From the NCBI GenBank assembly GCA_934278925.1, contig CAKQWJ010000002.1, forward strand, positions 77,276 through 141,275: a stretch of 64,000 nucleotides of DNA. Reading direction: 5' to 3'. Shown in pieces: positions 42,863 through 52,067 of the stretch. The notes under the pieces are model-generated. The model was not told the origin of the DNA. It ran no database searches and saw only the letters and a list, made by a program, of their open reading frames with translations. The position numbers and the translations under genes are program-made. How positions within the stretch are numbered: position 1 is the stretch's first letter; each line of letters starts with the position of its first letter. The stretch comes from an uncultured Clostridia bacterium. Lineage in GTDB: Bacteria; Bacillota; Clostridia; Peptostreptococcales; Anaerovoracaceae.

Positions 42863-44147
42863 CCGGTTCTTTGACTCCGTTCCCACTTTTGTGTCCTCCA
42901 ATCTGATTATTCCGATCCCGCGTCGTGGCACATTCTTCCAGATCCATACCGCGGAACATGGCATTATTTCCGAACTTTTTTCGAACATCCAGCATCACCT
43001 GCTGAATCTGAACGTCCTTTTCCTCCTCTTCCGTCTGCAGGTCTCCCCACGTTAGCTGGGTACACGGACCGGCAGACTGCAGGCGATTGCAGGAGATGTT
43101 GAACCGCCGAATGGGAATCGCCGGATTCACCACCCTTTCGTACACACGAAGCATCTCCGGAATCCACCGTCCGGAGGAATCCGTAGGCACCGAAAGAGAT
43201 GCGCTCCCCCGCGCCGGCGGTATCGGCCACTTGTTGGAATATCCGATATACACAGTCATGGATGCCGTCTTCTGCCGATCCTTCGTCAGCTGCAGGCACA
43301 ACTGATCCACCATTTCTTTCAAGATTAGCTTACCTTCTTCATAACTGTAATCACGCATCAGGACCTGACCGCTGGTCCGGCTGGTTGTTTCGGCCCGATA
43401 ATTCTTGATATCCTGCATGGTAACCGGTTCTCTGCCCCAGGCATGATCGTACAGAAGTTCGGCATCGATTCCGAAAATGGAATACAGATAATTCACATCG
43501 GTGTGGGCTAATTTCCCCATGGTATCGATACCGATGTTCTGCAGCTTCGAGGCCGTCTTCCTCCCAATCCGCCAAAAATCCGTCAGCGGACGATGGTCCC
43601 ACAGCTGCCTTCGGTAGGATTCTTCGTCCAATTCGCCGATGAAATCCGGAGCGTGCTTCGCCAGAATGTCCAATGCAATCTTTGTCAGATAAAGGTTCGT
43701 TCCGATTCCGCAGGTGGCTCGGATTCCCAGTTCCTTTCGAATTTCCTCCATCAGCATCTTTCCGGTTTCCCGAGCCGTCATCCCATAGGCGGACAGGTAC
43801 GGCGATACGTCCAGAAACGCTTCATCCACCGAATAGACGTGAATGTCGTTCTTGGAGATATACCGCAGGTAGATACCATAGATTTCCGCAGAATAATCGA
43901 TATACTTCTGCATCCGAGGTTCCGCCATAATGTAATCAATTCCCGGCGGAATTTCAAACACCCGGCACCGATTCTTCACGCCCAAGGCTTTCAGTGCCGG
44001 TGATACCGCCAGGCAGATGGTCTTATCGCTCCGCTCCGGATCCGCTACCACCAATCGGGTTGTCATGGGATCCAATCCCCGCTCCGCGCATTCCACCGAA
44101 GCGTAGAATGATTTAAGATCAATGCATAGATATTGCTGCTGTTTCAT
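42837..44147 (-). CDS. Y-family DNA polymerase (UvrX/YqjW type)
   Basis: Error-prone translesion polymerase. 436 residues. Catalytic acidic residues: DLKSFYASVECAERGLDP (Asp10) and YSVDEAFLDVSPYL; the thumb with helix-hairpin-helix FWRIGRKTASKLQNIGIDTMG and a little-finger domain from about 245. Close to the UmuC-like subgroup of Firmicutes that pairs with YolD rather than DinB proper. No GAAC-N4-GTTC LexA site is visible in the 119 bases upstream. Divergent from msrC. Confidence 0.9.
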   Translation of the reverse strand: MKQQQYLCIDLKSFYASVECAERGLDPMTTRLVVADPERSDKTICLAVSPALKALGVKNRCRVFEIPPGIDYIMAEPRMQKYIDYSAEIYGIYLRYISKNDIHVYSVDEAFLDVSPYLSAYGMTARETGKMLMEEIRKELGIRATCGIGTNLYLTKIALDILAKHAPDFIGELDEESYRRQLWDHRPLTDFWRIGRKTASKLQNIGIDTMGKLAHTDVNYLYSIFGIDAELLYDHAWGREPVTMQDIKNYRAETTSRTSGQVLMRDYSYEEGKLILKEMVDQLCLQLTKDRQKTASMTVYIGYSNKWPIPPARGSASLSVPTDSSGRWIPEMLRVYERVVNPAIPIRRFNISCNRLQSAGPCTQLTWGDLQTEEEEKDVQIQQVMLDVRKKFGNNAMFRGMDLEECATTRDRNNQIGGHKSGNGVKEPDAQSKRSL

Positions 44148-44196
44148 CGTATCTTCCTTTATAAAAGTCTCTCTTTTTTCATTGTTTGCATCGTCC

Positions 44197-44225
44197 TTGA
44201 ATTATCTGAAGAGATAGGATAAAAT
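44197..44225 (+). promoter_or_regulatory. msrC promoter
   Basis: TTGAAT (44197-44202), 17-base spacer, TAAAAT (44220-44225), about 40 bases before the ATG. Confidence 0.6.
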
Positions 44226-44266
44226 CAGACTATAGAAGATAGAAATTCTGACAAGGAGGATGTACT

Positions 44267-44803
44267 ATGGATAGAGAAAGAATTGATTATGCCATCGCTG
44301 TTTCCCAGATTCAGGAACTGGCAAAAATAGATGCGCATTACATGCCGCTTCTGGCAAACGTTTCCGCACTTCTCAACGATATGCTTTCCGACGTGAACTG
44401 GGTAGGCTTCTACATCATGAAAAACGACCAGCTGGTTCTGGGACCGTTCCAGGGAAAACCGGCTTGTGTCCACATTAAACCGGGTGAAGGCGTTTGCGGC
44501 ACTGCCGTTCAAGACAAAAAAACCATCCGAGTGGATGATGTTCATCAATTCCCGGGTCACATCGCTTGTGATACCGCCTCCCGTTCAGAATTGGTTATTC
44601 CGATGTTCAACCGGTACACCGATGTGAACGCTTGTGAAATGCCGCCGGAATTCGCGGTTCGCAATATAATCGGCGTATTGGATATCGACAGTCCGACCGT
44701 TGGGCGCTTTACCCAAGAGGATCAGGAAGCGCTGGAGAAAATTGTTCGGGCACTGGAATCCGTTGTGGTTAAATTCGACCGCAAGCGAGACAACAAGAAT
44801 TAA
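44267..44803 (+). CDS. msrC: Free methionine-(R)-sulfoxide reductase (GAF domain)
   Basis: Reduces free methionine-R-sulfoxide with thioredoxin. 178 residues, single GAF domain. Family cysteines are present in FQGKPACVHI, GEGVCGTAVQ and HIACDTASRSE; NWVGFY opens the domain and GVLDIDSP closes it. AAGGAGG lies 6 bases before the ATG. Monocistronic, between its own promoter and a strong convergent terminator. Confidence 0.93.
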   Translation: MDRERIDYAIAVSQIQELAKIDAHYMPLLANVSALLNDMLSDVNWVGFYIMKNDQLVLGPFQGKPACVHIKPGEGVCGTAVQDKKTIRVDDVHQFPGHIACDTASRSELVIPMFNRYTDVNACEMPPEFAVRNIIGVLDIDSPTVGRFTQEDQEALEKIVRALESVVVKFDRKRDNKN

Positions 44804-44861
44804 CGGCACATCCGCTTGCCAACTTTCGGCGAGTTCACATCCGCATTCATCACCTTTCGGT

Positions 44862-44899
44862 GCGATAAAGGCAGGCTCATGGGAGCCTGCCTTTATCGC
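44862..44899. terminator. Bidirectional terminator between msrC and the YneA-like gene
   Basis: A perfect 16-base stem, GCGATAAAGGCAGGCT (44862-44877) with AGCCTGCCTTTATCGC (44884-44899), and a 6-base loop. Confidence 0.85.
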
Positions 44900-44945
44900 G
44901 ATATAAATATATGTAGAGCTTTTGATAATTGCGCTTTAAAACCCG

Positions 44946-45251
44946 TTACGCTTCCACCGGAACGATCAACACGTCTCCCGGTTGAATCTCTCCCGGATCC
45001 ACATCATTAATCTCACAGATTTCCTTCACATGTATTCTCGGATCGGTACCGTTTGGGCAGTTCTCCTCTGCAATTGTCCAAATGGTCTCATTCTCATGAA
45101 CCACTACCTGACGATAGGTATCGGCAGCAGCGGCTTCCGTGGATGGACCGAATACTGTAAACAGCAAAGTGGACAATCCCATCACCATAATCAAGATACA
45201 TACAAAAAAGCGAACCGGCTTCACTACGCGATATCTTCCCATCAGTTTCAT
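44946..45251 (-). CDS. YneA-like SOS cell-division inhibitor (LysM protein)
   Basis: 101 residues: basic N-terminus, one membrane span (about 14-34), a short Ala-rich linker, then a LysM domain (about 48-100, VVVHENETIWTIAEENC to PGDVLIVP). This is the layout of Bacillus YneA, which delays division during the SOS response. Promoter with LexA boxes upstream supports the call. lexA, the usual neighbour, is not in the window. ATG at 45251 has GGGAG upstream; the longer frame is unlikely. Confidence 0.82.
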   Translation of the reverse strand: MKLMGRYRVVKPVRFFVCILIMVMGLSTLLFTVFGPSTEAAAADTYRQVVVHENETIWTIAEENCPNGTDPRIHVKEICEINDVDPGEIQPGDVLIVPVEA

Positions 45252-45329
45252 AATTATTCTCCCTTCTGCAAGCATTCTCCGGTACCCTAGTCCCCGGATG
45301 TTTTCATAACCAGATAAGATTTCCAAGCA

Positions 45330-45430
45330 AGAACATTTGTTCTTCTTTTGATATATGTATTATAATCTCTCGGAATTCGGAAGTCAACAATAAAAAGAAC
45401 AAATGTTTGCATTTATTGCGAACATTTTTG
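45330..45430 (-). promoter_or_regulatory. SOS promoter with LexA boxes
   Basis: Read leftward: TTGACT (45382-45387), 17 bases, TATAAT (45359-45364). GAACATTTGTTC at 45331-45342 is a perfect GAAC-N4-GTTC box just downstream of the -10. GAACAAATGTTT (45397-45408) upstream of the -35 is a near-perfect box, and CGAACATTTTTG (45419-45430) is a weaker third. Confidence 0.85.
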
Positions 45431-45433
45431 CCC

Positions 45434-45475
45434 AATTAAAAACACCCCGTAGGAATCACTTCTCCCACAGGGTGT
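45434..45475 (-). terminator. Terminator after ybaK
   Basis: ACACCC (45442-45447) pairs with GGGTGT (45470-45475), with GT/AC and GG/CC continuing after single mismatches; read leftward TTTTTAATTG follows. Confidence 0.75.
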
Positions 45476-45527
45476 CCTTTGCGCATGCTTTTCGGAAGCG
45501 CACGCTTAATACTTATCCACTACGATA

Positions 45528-46016
45528 TTATGCTTTTACCAAATCGGCATATTGCGCCTCTGCCGCCCGAATCAGGTCGTCCGGTGCCAGGATGATCTGC
45601 TCGCCTCTTTTTCCGGCGGAAATGTAAATTCGGTCGAAGAGCATAGCGGTCTCGTCCACAAAGGTCGGAAACAGCTTCTTCATGCCGATGGGAGAACATC
45701 CTCCTCGCATGTAGCCGGTGAGTCCCACCAGTTCCTTCACGTGAATCATTTCCACCTTCTTCTGCCCCGCTGCCATAGCGGCCTTCTTCAGATCCAGTTC
45801 ACCGGAAACGGGAATGACGAATACGAAGAGCTCCTTCGTGTTGCTTCGGGTCACCAATGTTTTGAAGATTTCATCCTCCGATATTCCCAGAACCGCTGCG
45901 GCGTGGTTTCCGGAAAGGTCGGACTCATCATATTCATACTGCCCCGTATCGTATTCAATCTGATTCTGATCCAAAATGCGCATGGCATTTGTCTTTGTAA
46001 TTTTCTGCTTTTTCAC
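45528..46016 (-). CDS. ybaK: Cys-tRNA(Pro) deacylase
   Basis: Trans-editing factor that removes cysteine from tRNA-Pro. 162 residues. Family motifs: NAMRILDQNQIEYD at the N-terminus, EDEIFKTLVTRSN with the conserved Lys, LDLKKAAMAAGQKKVEM and GYMRGGCSPIG. Start assigned to GTG at 46016, which has GAGGA 8 bases upstream and gives the usual family length; an ATG at 46049 inside the preceding gene is less likely. Five bases after the TVP38 gene. Confidence 0.92.
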   Translation of the reverse strand: MKKQKITKTNAMRILDQNQIEYDTGQYEYDESDLSGNHAAAVLGISEDEIFKTLVTRSNTKELFVFVIPVSGELDLKKAAMAAGQKKVEMIHVKELVGLTGYMRGGCSPIGMKKLFPTFVDETAMLFDRIYISAGKRGEQIILAPDDLIRAAEAQYADLVKA

Positions 46017-46020
46017 GATA

Positions 46021-46740
46021 TTAATCCTCGTATTCTTCAATTTTCTCAACGATTCGTTCTCGGTTTCGTACGCACCATCCGAACAGAAGGAGCATGATTA
46101 CCGATACGATGCCGATACCGATATAGTTTTTTCTGGCCCAAAAGTAGCCAACCAACAGACTTCCCAGGATTCCCGGCGATCGCCCCAGCGTGGACACCAG
46201 CAGAAACGGTTTCAGTTCAATGTTGGAAATTCCCGCGATGTAGCTCATCAAATCCTTTGGAATTCCCGGAACCAAATAAATCAGAAACACGATGGTCAGC
46301 GCCTTTCCGCTGTTCAGCTTCCTCATATAATTCTGAACCTTCTCTTCCCCGAAGATGATATGCATGGCATCCACTCCCAGAAAATGAGCCAGCCGGTACG
46401 TAATCAGGCAGCCGATTATCGCACCGGTAATGGAAATGCAGTATCCGCCGATTACCCCGTACATGTAACTGGATGCCAATTGTATCGGCTGTCCCGGGAG
46501 AATGCAGATGATAATCTGTATAGCCTGGAGCACGATTAGCACCAGAAAAGAAATCAGGGAATGACGTGCCAGCCGATCCGGAAGCTGTGACCAGAAGTCG
46601 CTGCTCAGCAGCGTATCCCGATAGAACAAAATCAAAATCAGCGGTATCCCGATTAAGATGATTCCCAAAACAAACAGTTTTGCGAATGCGACGGTATTCC
46701 TTACCCATCGGATATCTTTTTTATCTTTCTTCCTCGACAT
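46021..46740 (-). CDS. TVP38/TMEM64-family (SNARE-associated) membrane protein
   Basis: 239 residues with about six membrane segments. The VTT/DedA-type core is ILPGQPIQLASSYMYGVIGG followed by GAIIGCLITYRLAHFLG, and the re-entrant GxPKD motif is VPGIPKDLMSYIAG. The family includes lipid scramblases and flippases; the substrate is unknown. The ATG at 46740 overlaps the end of the YnbB-type gene by 20 bases. Confidence 0.85.
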   Translation of the reverse strand: MSRKKDKKDIRWVRNTVAFAKLFVLGIILIGIPLILILFYRDTLLSSDFWSQLPDRLARHSLISFLVLIVLQAIQIIICILPGQPIQLASSYMYGVIGGYCISITGAIIGCLITYRLAHFLGVDAMHIIFGEEKVQNYMRKLNSGKALTIVFLIYLVPGIPKDLMSYIAGISNIELKPFLLVSTLGRSPGILGSLLVGYFWARKNYIGIGIVSVIMLLLFGWCVRNRERIVEKIEEYED

Positions 46741-48040
46741 CAATAAGGCCTTTCTTCACCATGGTATCCAGGCTCTTGATTATTCCGTAGCGGGCGTGCT
46801 CGTACGTCAGTCCGCCCTGAAAATAAGCGATGTACGGTTCTCTCAGCGGTGCATCCGCACTGAGTTCAATGGAAGAACCCTGTACAAAAGCACCGGCCGC
46901 CATGATTACCTGATCCTCGTACCCCGGCATATCCCATGGAATTGGTGTAACATATGCATCAATCGGAGAAGCGGACTGAATCGCCTGACAGAATGCAATG
47001 GTTTTGTCCGGATCCTTGAACTGAATGGCCTGCACGATATCGCTTCTCTTCGAATATGCCGGCGGCATTACTTCAAAGCCCAAACCGTCGTACGCCGCTC
47101 CGCAGAGCATCGCGCCCTTCACCGCTGCGTTGACCACCTTCGGCGCCAGGAACATACCTTGAAGCACCGAACGGTTCTGGCCAAAGGTCAGGCCGCATTC
47201 CGCACCGATTCCCGGACAGGTCAGCCGATAGGAAATCCGCTCAATCAAATCGCTTCTTCCCACGATGTAACCGCCGGACAGAGCCAGACCGCCTCCCGGA
47301 TTCTTAATCAGGGATCCGGCCATGACGTCCACTCCGAAATCCGTTGGTTCCTGAACATCCACGAATTCTCCATAACAATTATCTACCATGACGATGATGT
47401 CCGGACGGAGTCTGTGTACAGTTTCTGTGACGATTCGAATGCTCTCCAGCGGAATTGCCGGCCGCCAGTCGTATCCGGTGGAACGCTGCATAGCCACAAC
47501 CTTGGTCTCCGGCTGAATCGCATTTACGATTGCATCCAGATCCACATCCATATCTTCGCCCAGCGCAACTTCCCGGTACCGGATCCCGTAATCCATCAGC
47601 GTTCCGGTAAAAGCAGACTCCGGTGCGTCGTTTTTTCCGATGACGGTCTGCAGGGTATCGTACGGCGTGCCCGTCACTTCCAGAAGCTCTTCCCCCGGTT
47701 TCAGAATTCCGAACAGGGTGGTGGCAATGGCGTGCGTCCCGTTTACAAGGTTCGGACGAACCAATGCCGCCTCGGTATGGAAGATGGAAGCGTACACCTT
47801 CTCCACCGCTTCCCGGCCGGCATCATCGTATCCGTAGCCGGTATTCCATCCGAAATGCGTGTCGTTGATGTTGTTATCCTGGAACGCCTTCAGTACCTTC
47901 AGCTGATTGATGGCACAGATTTCATCCATCTCCCGGAAGGAATCCCCCAGCTTTTCCTCCATCCGATCCAAATAATCCAGTATTCCCCGATTAATACCAA
48001 AATCGCGAATTAAATATTCCTTATATATTCTTTCTGCCAC
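46721..48040 (-). CDS. PLP-dependent methionine gamma-lyase-family protein (YnbB type)
   Basis: 439 residues of the Cys/Met metabolism PLP superfamily, COG4100, formerly called aluminium resistance protein. The PLP Lys is in GSLIKNPGGGLALSGGY; substrate loop FGWNTGYGYDDAGREAVEKVYA and VRPNLVNGTHAI are typical. Starts with GTG at 48040 (AAAGGA upstream, 14 bases away). The substrate is not established for the family. It sits between a tyrosine recombinase gene and the TVP38 gene; in many Clostridia it follows miaA-hfq directly. Confidence 0.88.
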   Translation of the reverse strand: MAERIYKEYLIRDFGINRGILDYLDRMEEKLGDSFREMDEICAINQLKVLKAFQDNNINDTHFGWNTGYGYDDAGREAVEKVYASIFHTEAALVRPNLVNGTHAIATTLFGILKPGEELLEVTGTPYDTLQTVIGKNDAPESAFTGTLMDYGIRYREVALGEDMDVDLDAIVNAIQPETKVVAMQRSTGYDWRPAIPLESIRIVTETVHRLRPDIIVMVDNCYGEFVDVQEPTDFGVDVMAGSLIKNPGGGLALSGGYIVGRSDLIERISYRLTCPGIGAECGLTFGQNRSVLQGMFLAPKVVNAAVKGAMLCGAAYDGLGFEVMPPAYSKRSDIVQAIQFKDPDKTIAFCQAIQSASPIDAYVTPIPWDMPGYEDQVIMAAGAFVQGSSIELSADAPLREPYIAYFQGGLTYEHARYGIIKSLDTMVKKGLIDVEEER

Positions 48041-48043
48041 TTT

Positions 48044-49165
48044 CTATTGTTCCGTCCTTTCTTCTTCCCATTCCATACCTTTTACCAGGTCTCGTTTTAC
48101 GTTCATCTTGTGGGATGCGTACAACTGTGTGGTGGTCACCTGCTCGTGATCCAGAAGCGCCTGCACATCGTAAATGGAATTACCGCGGCCGATCAAACTG
48201 GTGGCGGCGGTAGCCCGAAGCTTGTGGGGGCTGTATCCCTCTTTTCGCCCGGTATGCAGCGGAATGGATGTATATTTTTTTACCAATTCCCGGATGGCCC
48301 GCTGCGTCATCCGTTTTCCCTGCAAGGAAAGGAAGAGTGCATCCTCGTCTCCCTCGTCCTGCACGGTAATATGATTTCGTTCGTTTTCCAGATAGTCCCG
48401 AACCACGGCCTCCACGGACCGGTTGATTGGCATCGTGGATTCTTTTCCCCGTTTTCGGTAGATTCGAAATTCGCCTCTGGAGAAATTAAAGGAAGACACG
48501 TTCAGCTGCTGCAGCTCCGACAGGCGCAGACCGTATGTCAGGAAAAGAATCAGAATCGCTTTGTCCCGAAGCTTCGTCTTCTCCCAATAGATGCGTTCCC
48601 GATCCGTCAGGTGGTTTCCGCTGCTCACCGCATCCAGCATAATCATCACTTCATCATCCTGGAGCGCCTTGATTTCCTTCTCCCCGGGTCCCGGAACCCG
48701 AATGGGGTCGAAGCCATCGGTGATGTTCTTGTCCAGAAGTCCGTCGCGGTACAGCTGCTTGAACATCACGGAGATGGAGGATTTCTTCCGGGAAAGGGTC
48801 TTGTTGTTGTTCTCGTAGATGACCGTTCCCTTTTCCGTTTCCACCTTGTATTTCCGGCAATAGTCCAGAAATATATTGATGTCCATCGCCGTAATCTGAT
48901 TCAATTCCTCCAATGTGACCCCATCCGGCGTATCCGCCTCCGTCAGCGTGGTCTCCCGCACCAGATATTCAAAGAAAAAATGAATATCCCGCAGGTAGGC
49001 CAGCCGGCTCTGGGGCAGCACGTTTCCCTTCAGGTAGATAAAATAAGTTCGAAGAGACCGAGGGAGCATTTCTTCCAGCTTTTCGCACTCCAAAAAAAAT
49101 TCATTCTCCTGTTCTACCACGTTGTCCGGCCGGTCACTTTTGTTGTGAATTCGATACTCTTTCAT
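48044..49165 (-). CDS. XerS-like tyrosine recombinase
   Basis: 373 residues. N-terminal SAM-like DNA-binding domain (about 30-155, LRTYFIYLKGNVLPQSRLAYLRDIHFFFEYL) and a C-terminal catalytic domain with Arg in YGLRLSELQQLN, Lys in KRGKESTMPI, HKLRATAAT, the LLDHEQVTTTQLY His and the catalytic Tyr. Length and N-terminus fit XerS of the one-recombinase dif system rather than XerC/XerD (about 300). No att sites or phage genes surround it. AAGGAAATTC precedes the ATG. Chromosome-dimer resolution is inferred. Confidence 0.75.
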   Translation of the reverse strand: MKEYRIHNKSDRPDNVVEQENEFFLECEKLEEMLPRSLRTYFIYLKGNVLPQSRLAYLRDIHFFFEYLVRETTLTEADTPDGVTLEELNQITAMDINIFLDYCRKYKVETEKGTVIYENNNKTLSRKKSSISVMFKQLYRDGLLDKNITDGFDPIRVPGPGEKEIKALQDDEVMIMLDAVSSGNHLTDRERIYWEKTKLRDKAILILFLTYGLRLSELQQLNVSSFNFSRGEFRIYRKRGKESTMPINRSVEAVVRDYLENERNHITVQDEGDEDALFLSLQGKRMTQRAIRELVKKYTSIPLHTGRKEGYSPHKLRATAATSLIGRGNSIYDVQALLDHEQVTTTQLYASHKMNVKRDLVKGMEWEEERTEQ

Positions 49166-49177
49166 GAATTTCCTTCT

Positions 49178-50110
49178 TTACTCTGCCGAGAGAATCCGAT
49201 CCACGACCGTGCCCACGGATTCATTTCGCTGAATCTCAATCCAGTGGATCAATCCCTCGTAGCGTTTCAGCCAGGTGAGCTGCCTCTTGGCATAATGACG
49301 CGTATCCTTCATTACCGCCAGGATGGCGTCCTTCAGCTCCGGAATCTCACCATTGTAGTATGCGAAGAATTCCTTGTAGCCGATGGCTTTCAGCGCCGGC
49401 GCCGTTTCATCGTATCCCATTTCCCGAAGCTTCTTGATTTCATCCAGAAGACCGTTCTGAACCAGCTTCAGCACCCGCCGGTTGATTCGATCGTACAGCC
49501 ACTCCCGGTCCATGGTAATTCCGAACAGACGGAAGTCATATCCTTCCCGCAGGCCGCATGCATTCAAATCTTGCACGTTGGATCCGAATTCGTACGCCTC
49601 GATGGCACGAATCACTTTTCGGGTATTGTTGGGATGAATTCGTTCCGCCGATTTCGGGTCCACCGCCGACAGAACTTCGTACATGTATTCTCCGCCCATC
49701 TGCTCCGCCATGTCTTCCAGCTCCCGGCGGCGCTTTCCGCCGTCGGCCGGTTCCGCCGCAAAATCCATATCGTACAGCACGGAATTCAGGTACAATCCGG
49801 TACCCCCGCACAGGATTGGCGTCTTGCCCCTTGCCAGAACATCATCGATGGTCTCCAGTGCCATTTTCTGATACCGCGCCACTGTCATATCCTCTTTCGG
49901 ATCGATGACGCCGTACAGATGATGCGGCACAGTGCTCATGTCCGCCGGACTCGGCTTGGCGCTGCCGATATCCAGATATTTATACAGCTGAATGGAATCG
50001 CAATTCACGATCTCGCCATGAATCCGCCGGGCAAGGTAATTGGCAATTACGCTCTTTCCAACCGCTGTCGGCCCGGCAATAATGTAAACTGTTTTCTTCT
50101 GTGTCGTCAT
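49178..50110 (-). CDS. miaA: tRNA dimethylallyltransferase
   Basis: Adds dimethylallyl to A37 of tRNAs reading U-starting codons, including the tRNA-Ser of this window. 310 residues. P-loop IAGPTAVGKSVIANYLA, the DSIQLYKYLDIGSAKPS motif, and the tRNA contact CGGTGLYLNSVLYDMDF. ATG at 50110 has AAGGAAAG upstream. Follows mutS-mutL as in most Firmicutes; the hfq gene that usually comes next is absent. Confidence 0.95.
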   Translation of the reverse strand: MTTQKKTVYIIAGPTAVGKSVIANYLARRIHGEIVNCDSIQLYKYLDIGSAKPSPADMSTVPHHLYGVIDPKEDMTVARYQKMALETIDDVLARGKTPILCGGTGLYLNSVLYDMDFAAEPADGGKRRRELEDMAEQMGGEYMYEVLSAVDPKSAERIHPNNTRKVIRAIEAYEFGSNVQDLNACGLREGYDFRLFGITMDREWLYDRINRRVLKLVQNGLLDEIKKLREMGYDETAPALKAIGYKEFFAYYNGEIPELKDAILAVMKDTRHYAKRQLTWLKRYEGLIHWIEIQRNESVGTVVDRILSAE

Positions 50111-50123
50111 AATTCTTTCCTTG

Positions 50124-52067
50124 CTATTTTCTTCTAAAAGATCGTTCAATTTCGTACTTGGATATGCGGATAAAAGTAGGTCGTCCGTGGGGACAGCTGA
50201 ACGGATTCACGCACTGGGAAAGCCGATCCAGCAGCTCCCGAATTTCCCGTTCCGACAGGTGATCGTTTCCCTTCACCGCCGCTTTGCAAGAACGCATGAT
50301 TAATTTATCCACCACCGGAGTATTCTGATGCAGATGCACTTCATTTTCCTGAAGATCCACCAGATTTCGGGCAAAAGCATCCGCCTCGGACAAGGTCATA
50401 TAGGCCGGAATTCCCCGGATGATGAAAGTATTGGTTCCGAAATCTTCGATGGCGTAACCGATTCGCCGAAGAACGTCCATCCATTCTCGCTCCCCGAAAT
50501 ACACATCGCCGGATACGTTCAGCAGAATCGGTGTCAGGATGTCCTGGGGCAAGTGCGCACGGGTATTGTATTGACGAATCAGCTTCTCGTACAGAATCCG
50601 TTCGTGTGCTGCATGCTGATCCAGGACAAACAGGTTGTCTCCCGCCTGAGTGATGATGTAGGTGTTAAAAACATACCCTGCAAGCGTCAGATTTTTGAAA
50701 TCAAAGAGCCGCGTGGTGGCCGGTGCCAGCGGAATCCGGTCGTTCTCACCGGTTTCCTCCGGCTTTGCGTCGGACTTCGCCGGTGTTTCCGGCTTATTTT
50801 CGCCGTATTCCGTTTTCGCCTCCTGAACCAAGCCCTTAAAGGCATCGCTCATGCTGTCTCCCGGAACTTGGAATGCCATCTTCATATCATCTTCATGATA
50901 CACCGTTTCTGTGTTCCCTTTGTGTTCCGAATCGATTTCTTCCGGCCGTTCCTCCGGTTTCTCTTCCCGCTTCTTCGCCTGCAGGAATTCCCGGATTCCC
51001 ATCTGCTCTCCGGAAGTTTTTTTAACCGGCTCCTTCGCCGCCTCTTCCGACGAACCTGAAGAAATCGGTTCTTCCCTCAGAATCGCCTGGGGCACCGCAT
51101 CCTGAGAGTGGATTACCTGCTGCACCGCCCCGGCGATATCTTTCTTGATATCCCCGGCCTCCAGGAATTTAATCTCCTTCTTGTTGGGGTGGATGTTCAC
51201 ATCGATGGTTTCCGGCGGTACGGTGATGAACAGAAGCGCCACCGGATATCCGGAGAAAATTCGGTCGCCGTATCCATCCATCAGTCCTTTTTCAATAACG
51301 TCGCTTCGAACATACCGGCCGTTCACGAAGAAAATCTGTCCGCTTCGATTGTTCTTTGTGGTACCCGGATCGGAAATAAAGCCATGCACGTGCTCGCCCT
51401 GAATTTCCATCAGATTGCTGAATTCTCTTGTGGGATATACCCGAGAGATGGCATGAAGGTAGTTTCCGTCTCCGTTGGTGGTGAGCACGTTCCGCCCGTT
51501 GTTAATCAATTGGAAGGCCACGTTCGCATAGTACAGGGCCATTTTCTGAACGAAATCGATGATGGCGGAAGCTTCTGCCGCGTCGCTTCGCATAAATTTT
51601 CGGCGCGCCGGGGTGTTGTAGAACACGTCCTCCACCACCATGGTGGTTCCCCCGTTCATGCCGGAGGGTTCCTTGCCGCAAATGCGCCCGCCCTGAATTT
51701 CCAGCTTAATGCCCACCGGGGACTCCGCCGTTCGGGTATATAAGGTCATCCGGGAAATGGCACAGATACTGGCCAGCGCCTCTCCGCGAAAGCCCAGGGT
51801 ATCGATATGTCCCAAATCTTCCAGCGTCTGAATCTTTCCGGTGGCATGGCGTTCAAAAGCGATTTCCGCTTCCTCCGCCGGAATTCCGCAGCCGTTGTCC
51901 GTCACCCGGATATAGGTTTTTCCGCCGTTTCGAATTTCTACCACAATGCTGTCGGCCCCGGCATCGATGGAGTTCTCCACCAATTCTTTTACGATGGAAA
52001 GGGGGCGCTCAATGACCTCGCCGGCGGCGATTTTATCCGATATAAAGCTGTCCAGTACTTGTATCAT
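50124..52067 (-). CDS. mutL: DNA mismatch repair protein MutL, endonuclease type
   Basis: 647 residues. N-terminal GHKL ATPase (ELVENSIDAGADS, DNGCGI, HATGKI, GFRGEAL) to about 330, a long charged linker (about 340-450), then the C-terminal dimerisation domain with the metal site DQHAAHERILYEKL and SCKAAVKGNDHL and SCPHGRPT motifs, as in MutL proteins that nick DNA. Its ATG overlaps the mutS stop by 4 bases. Confidence 0.96.
   Translation of the reverse strand: MIQVLDSFISDKIAAGEVIERPLSIVKELVENSIDAGADSIVVEIRNGGKTYIRVTDNGCGIPAEEAEIAFERHATGKIQTLEDLGHIDTLGFRGEALASICAISRMTLYTRTAESPVGIKLEIQGGRICGKEPSGMNGGTTMVVEDVFYNTPARRKFMRSDAAEASAIIDFVQKMALYYANVAFQLINNGRNVLTTNGDGNYLHAISRVYPTREFSNLMEIQGEHVHGFISDPGTTKNNRSGQIFFVNGRYVRSDVIEKGLMDGYGDRIFSGYPVALLFITVPPETIDVNIHPNKKEIKFLEAGDIKKDIAGAVQQVIHSQDAVPQAILREEPISSGSSEEAAKEPVKKTSGEQMGIREFLQAKKREEKPEERPEEIDSEHKGNTETVYHEDDMKMAFQVPGDSMSDAFKGLVQEAKTEYGENKPETPAKSDAKPEETGENDRIPLAPATTRLFDFKNLTLAGYVFNTYIITQAGDNLFVLDQHAAHERILYEKLIRQYNTRAHLPQDILTPILLNVSGDVYFGEREWMDVLRRIGYAIEDFGTNTFIIRGIPAYMTLSEADAFARNLVDLQENEVHLHQNTPVVDKLIMRSCKAAVKGNDHLSEREIRELLDRLSQCVNPFSCPHGRPTFIRISKYEIERSFRRK

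Noticed and set aside
44148..44266. LexA box before the Y-family polymerase
   Set aside because: No GAAC-N4-GTTC or close variant found in the divergent region.
48047..50137. A 696-codon plus-strand frame across the XerS-like gene and miaA
   Set aside because: Covers two real genes on the other strand and has no recognisable domain.
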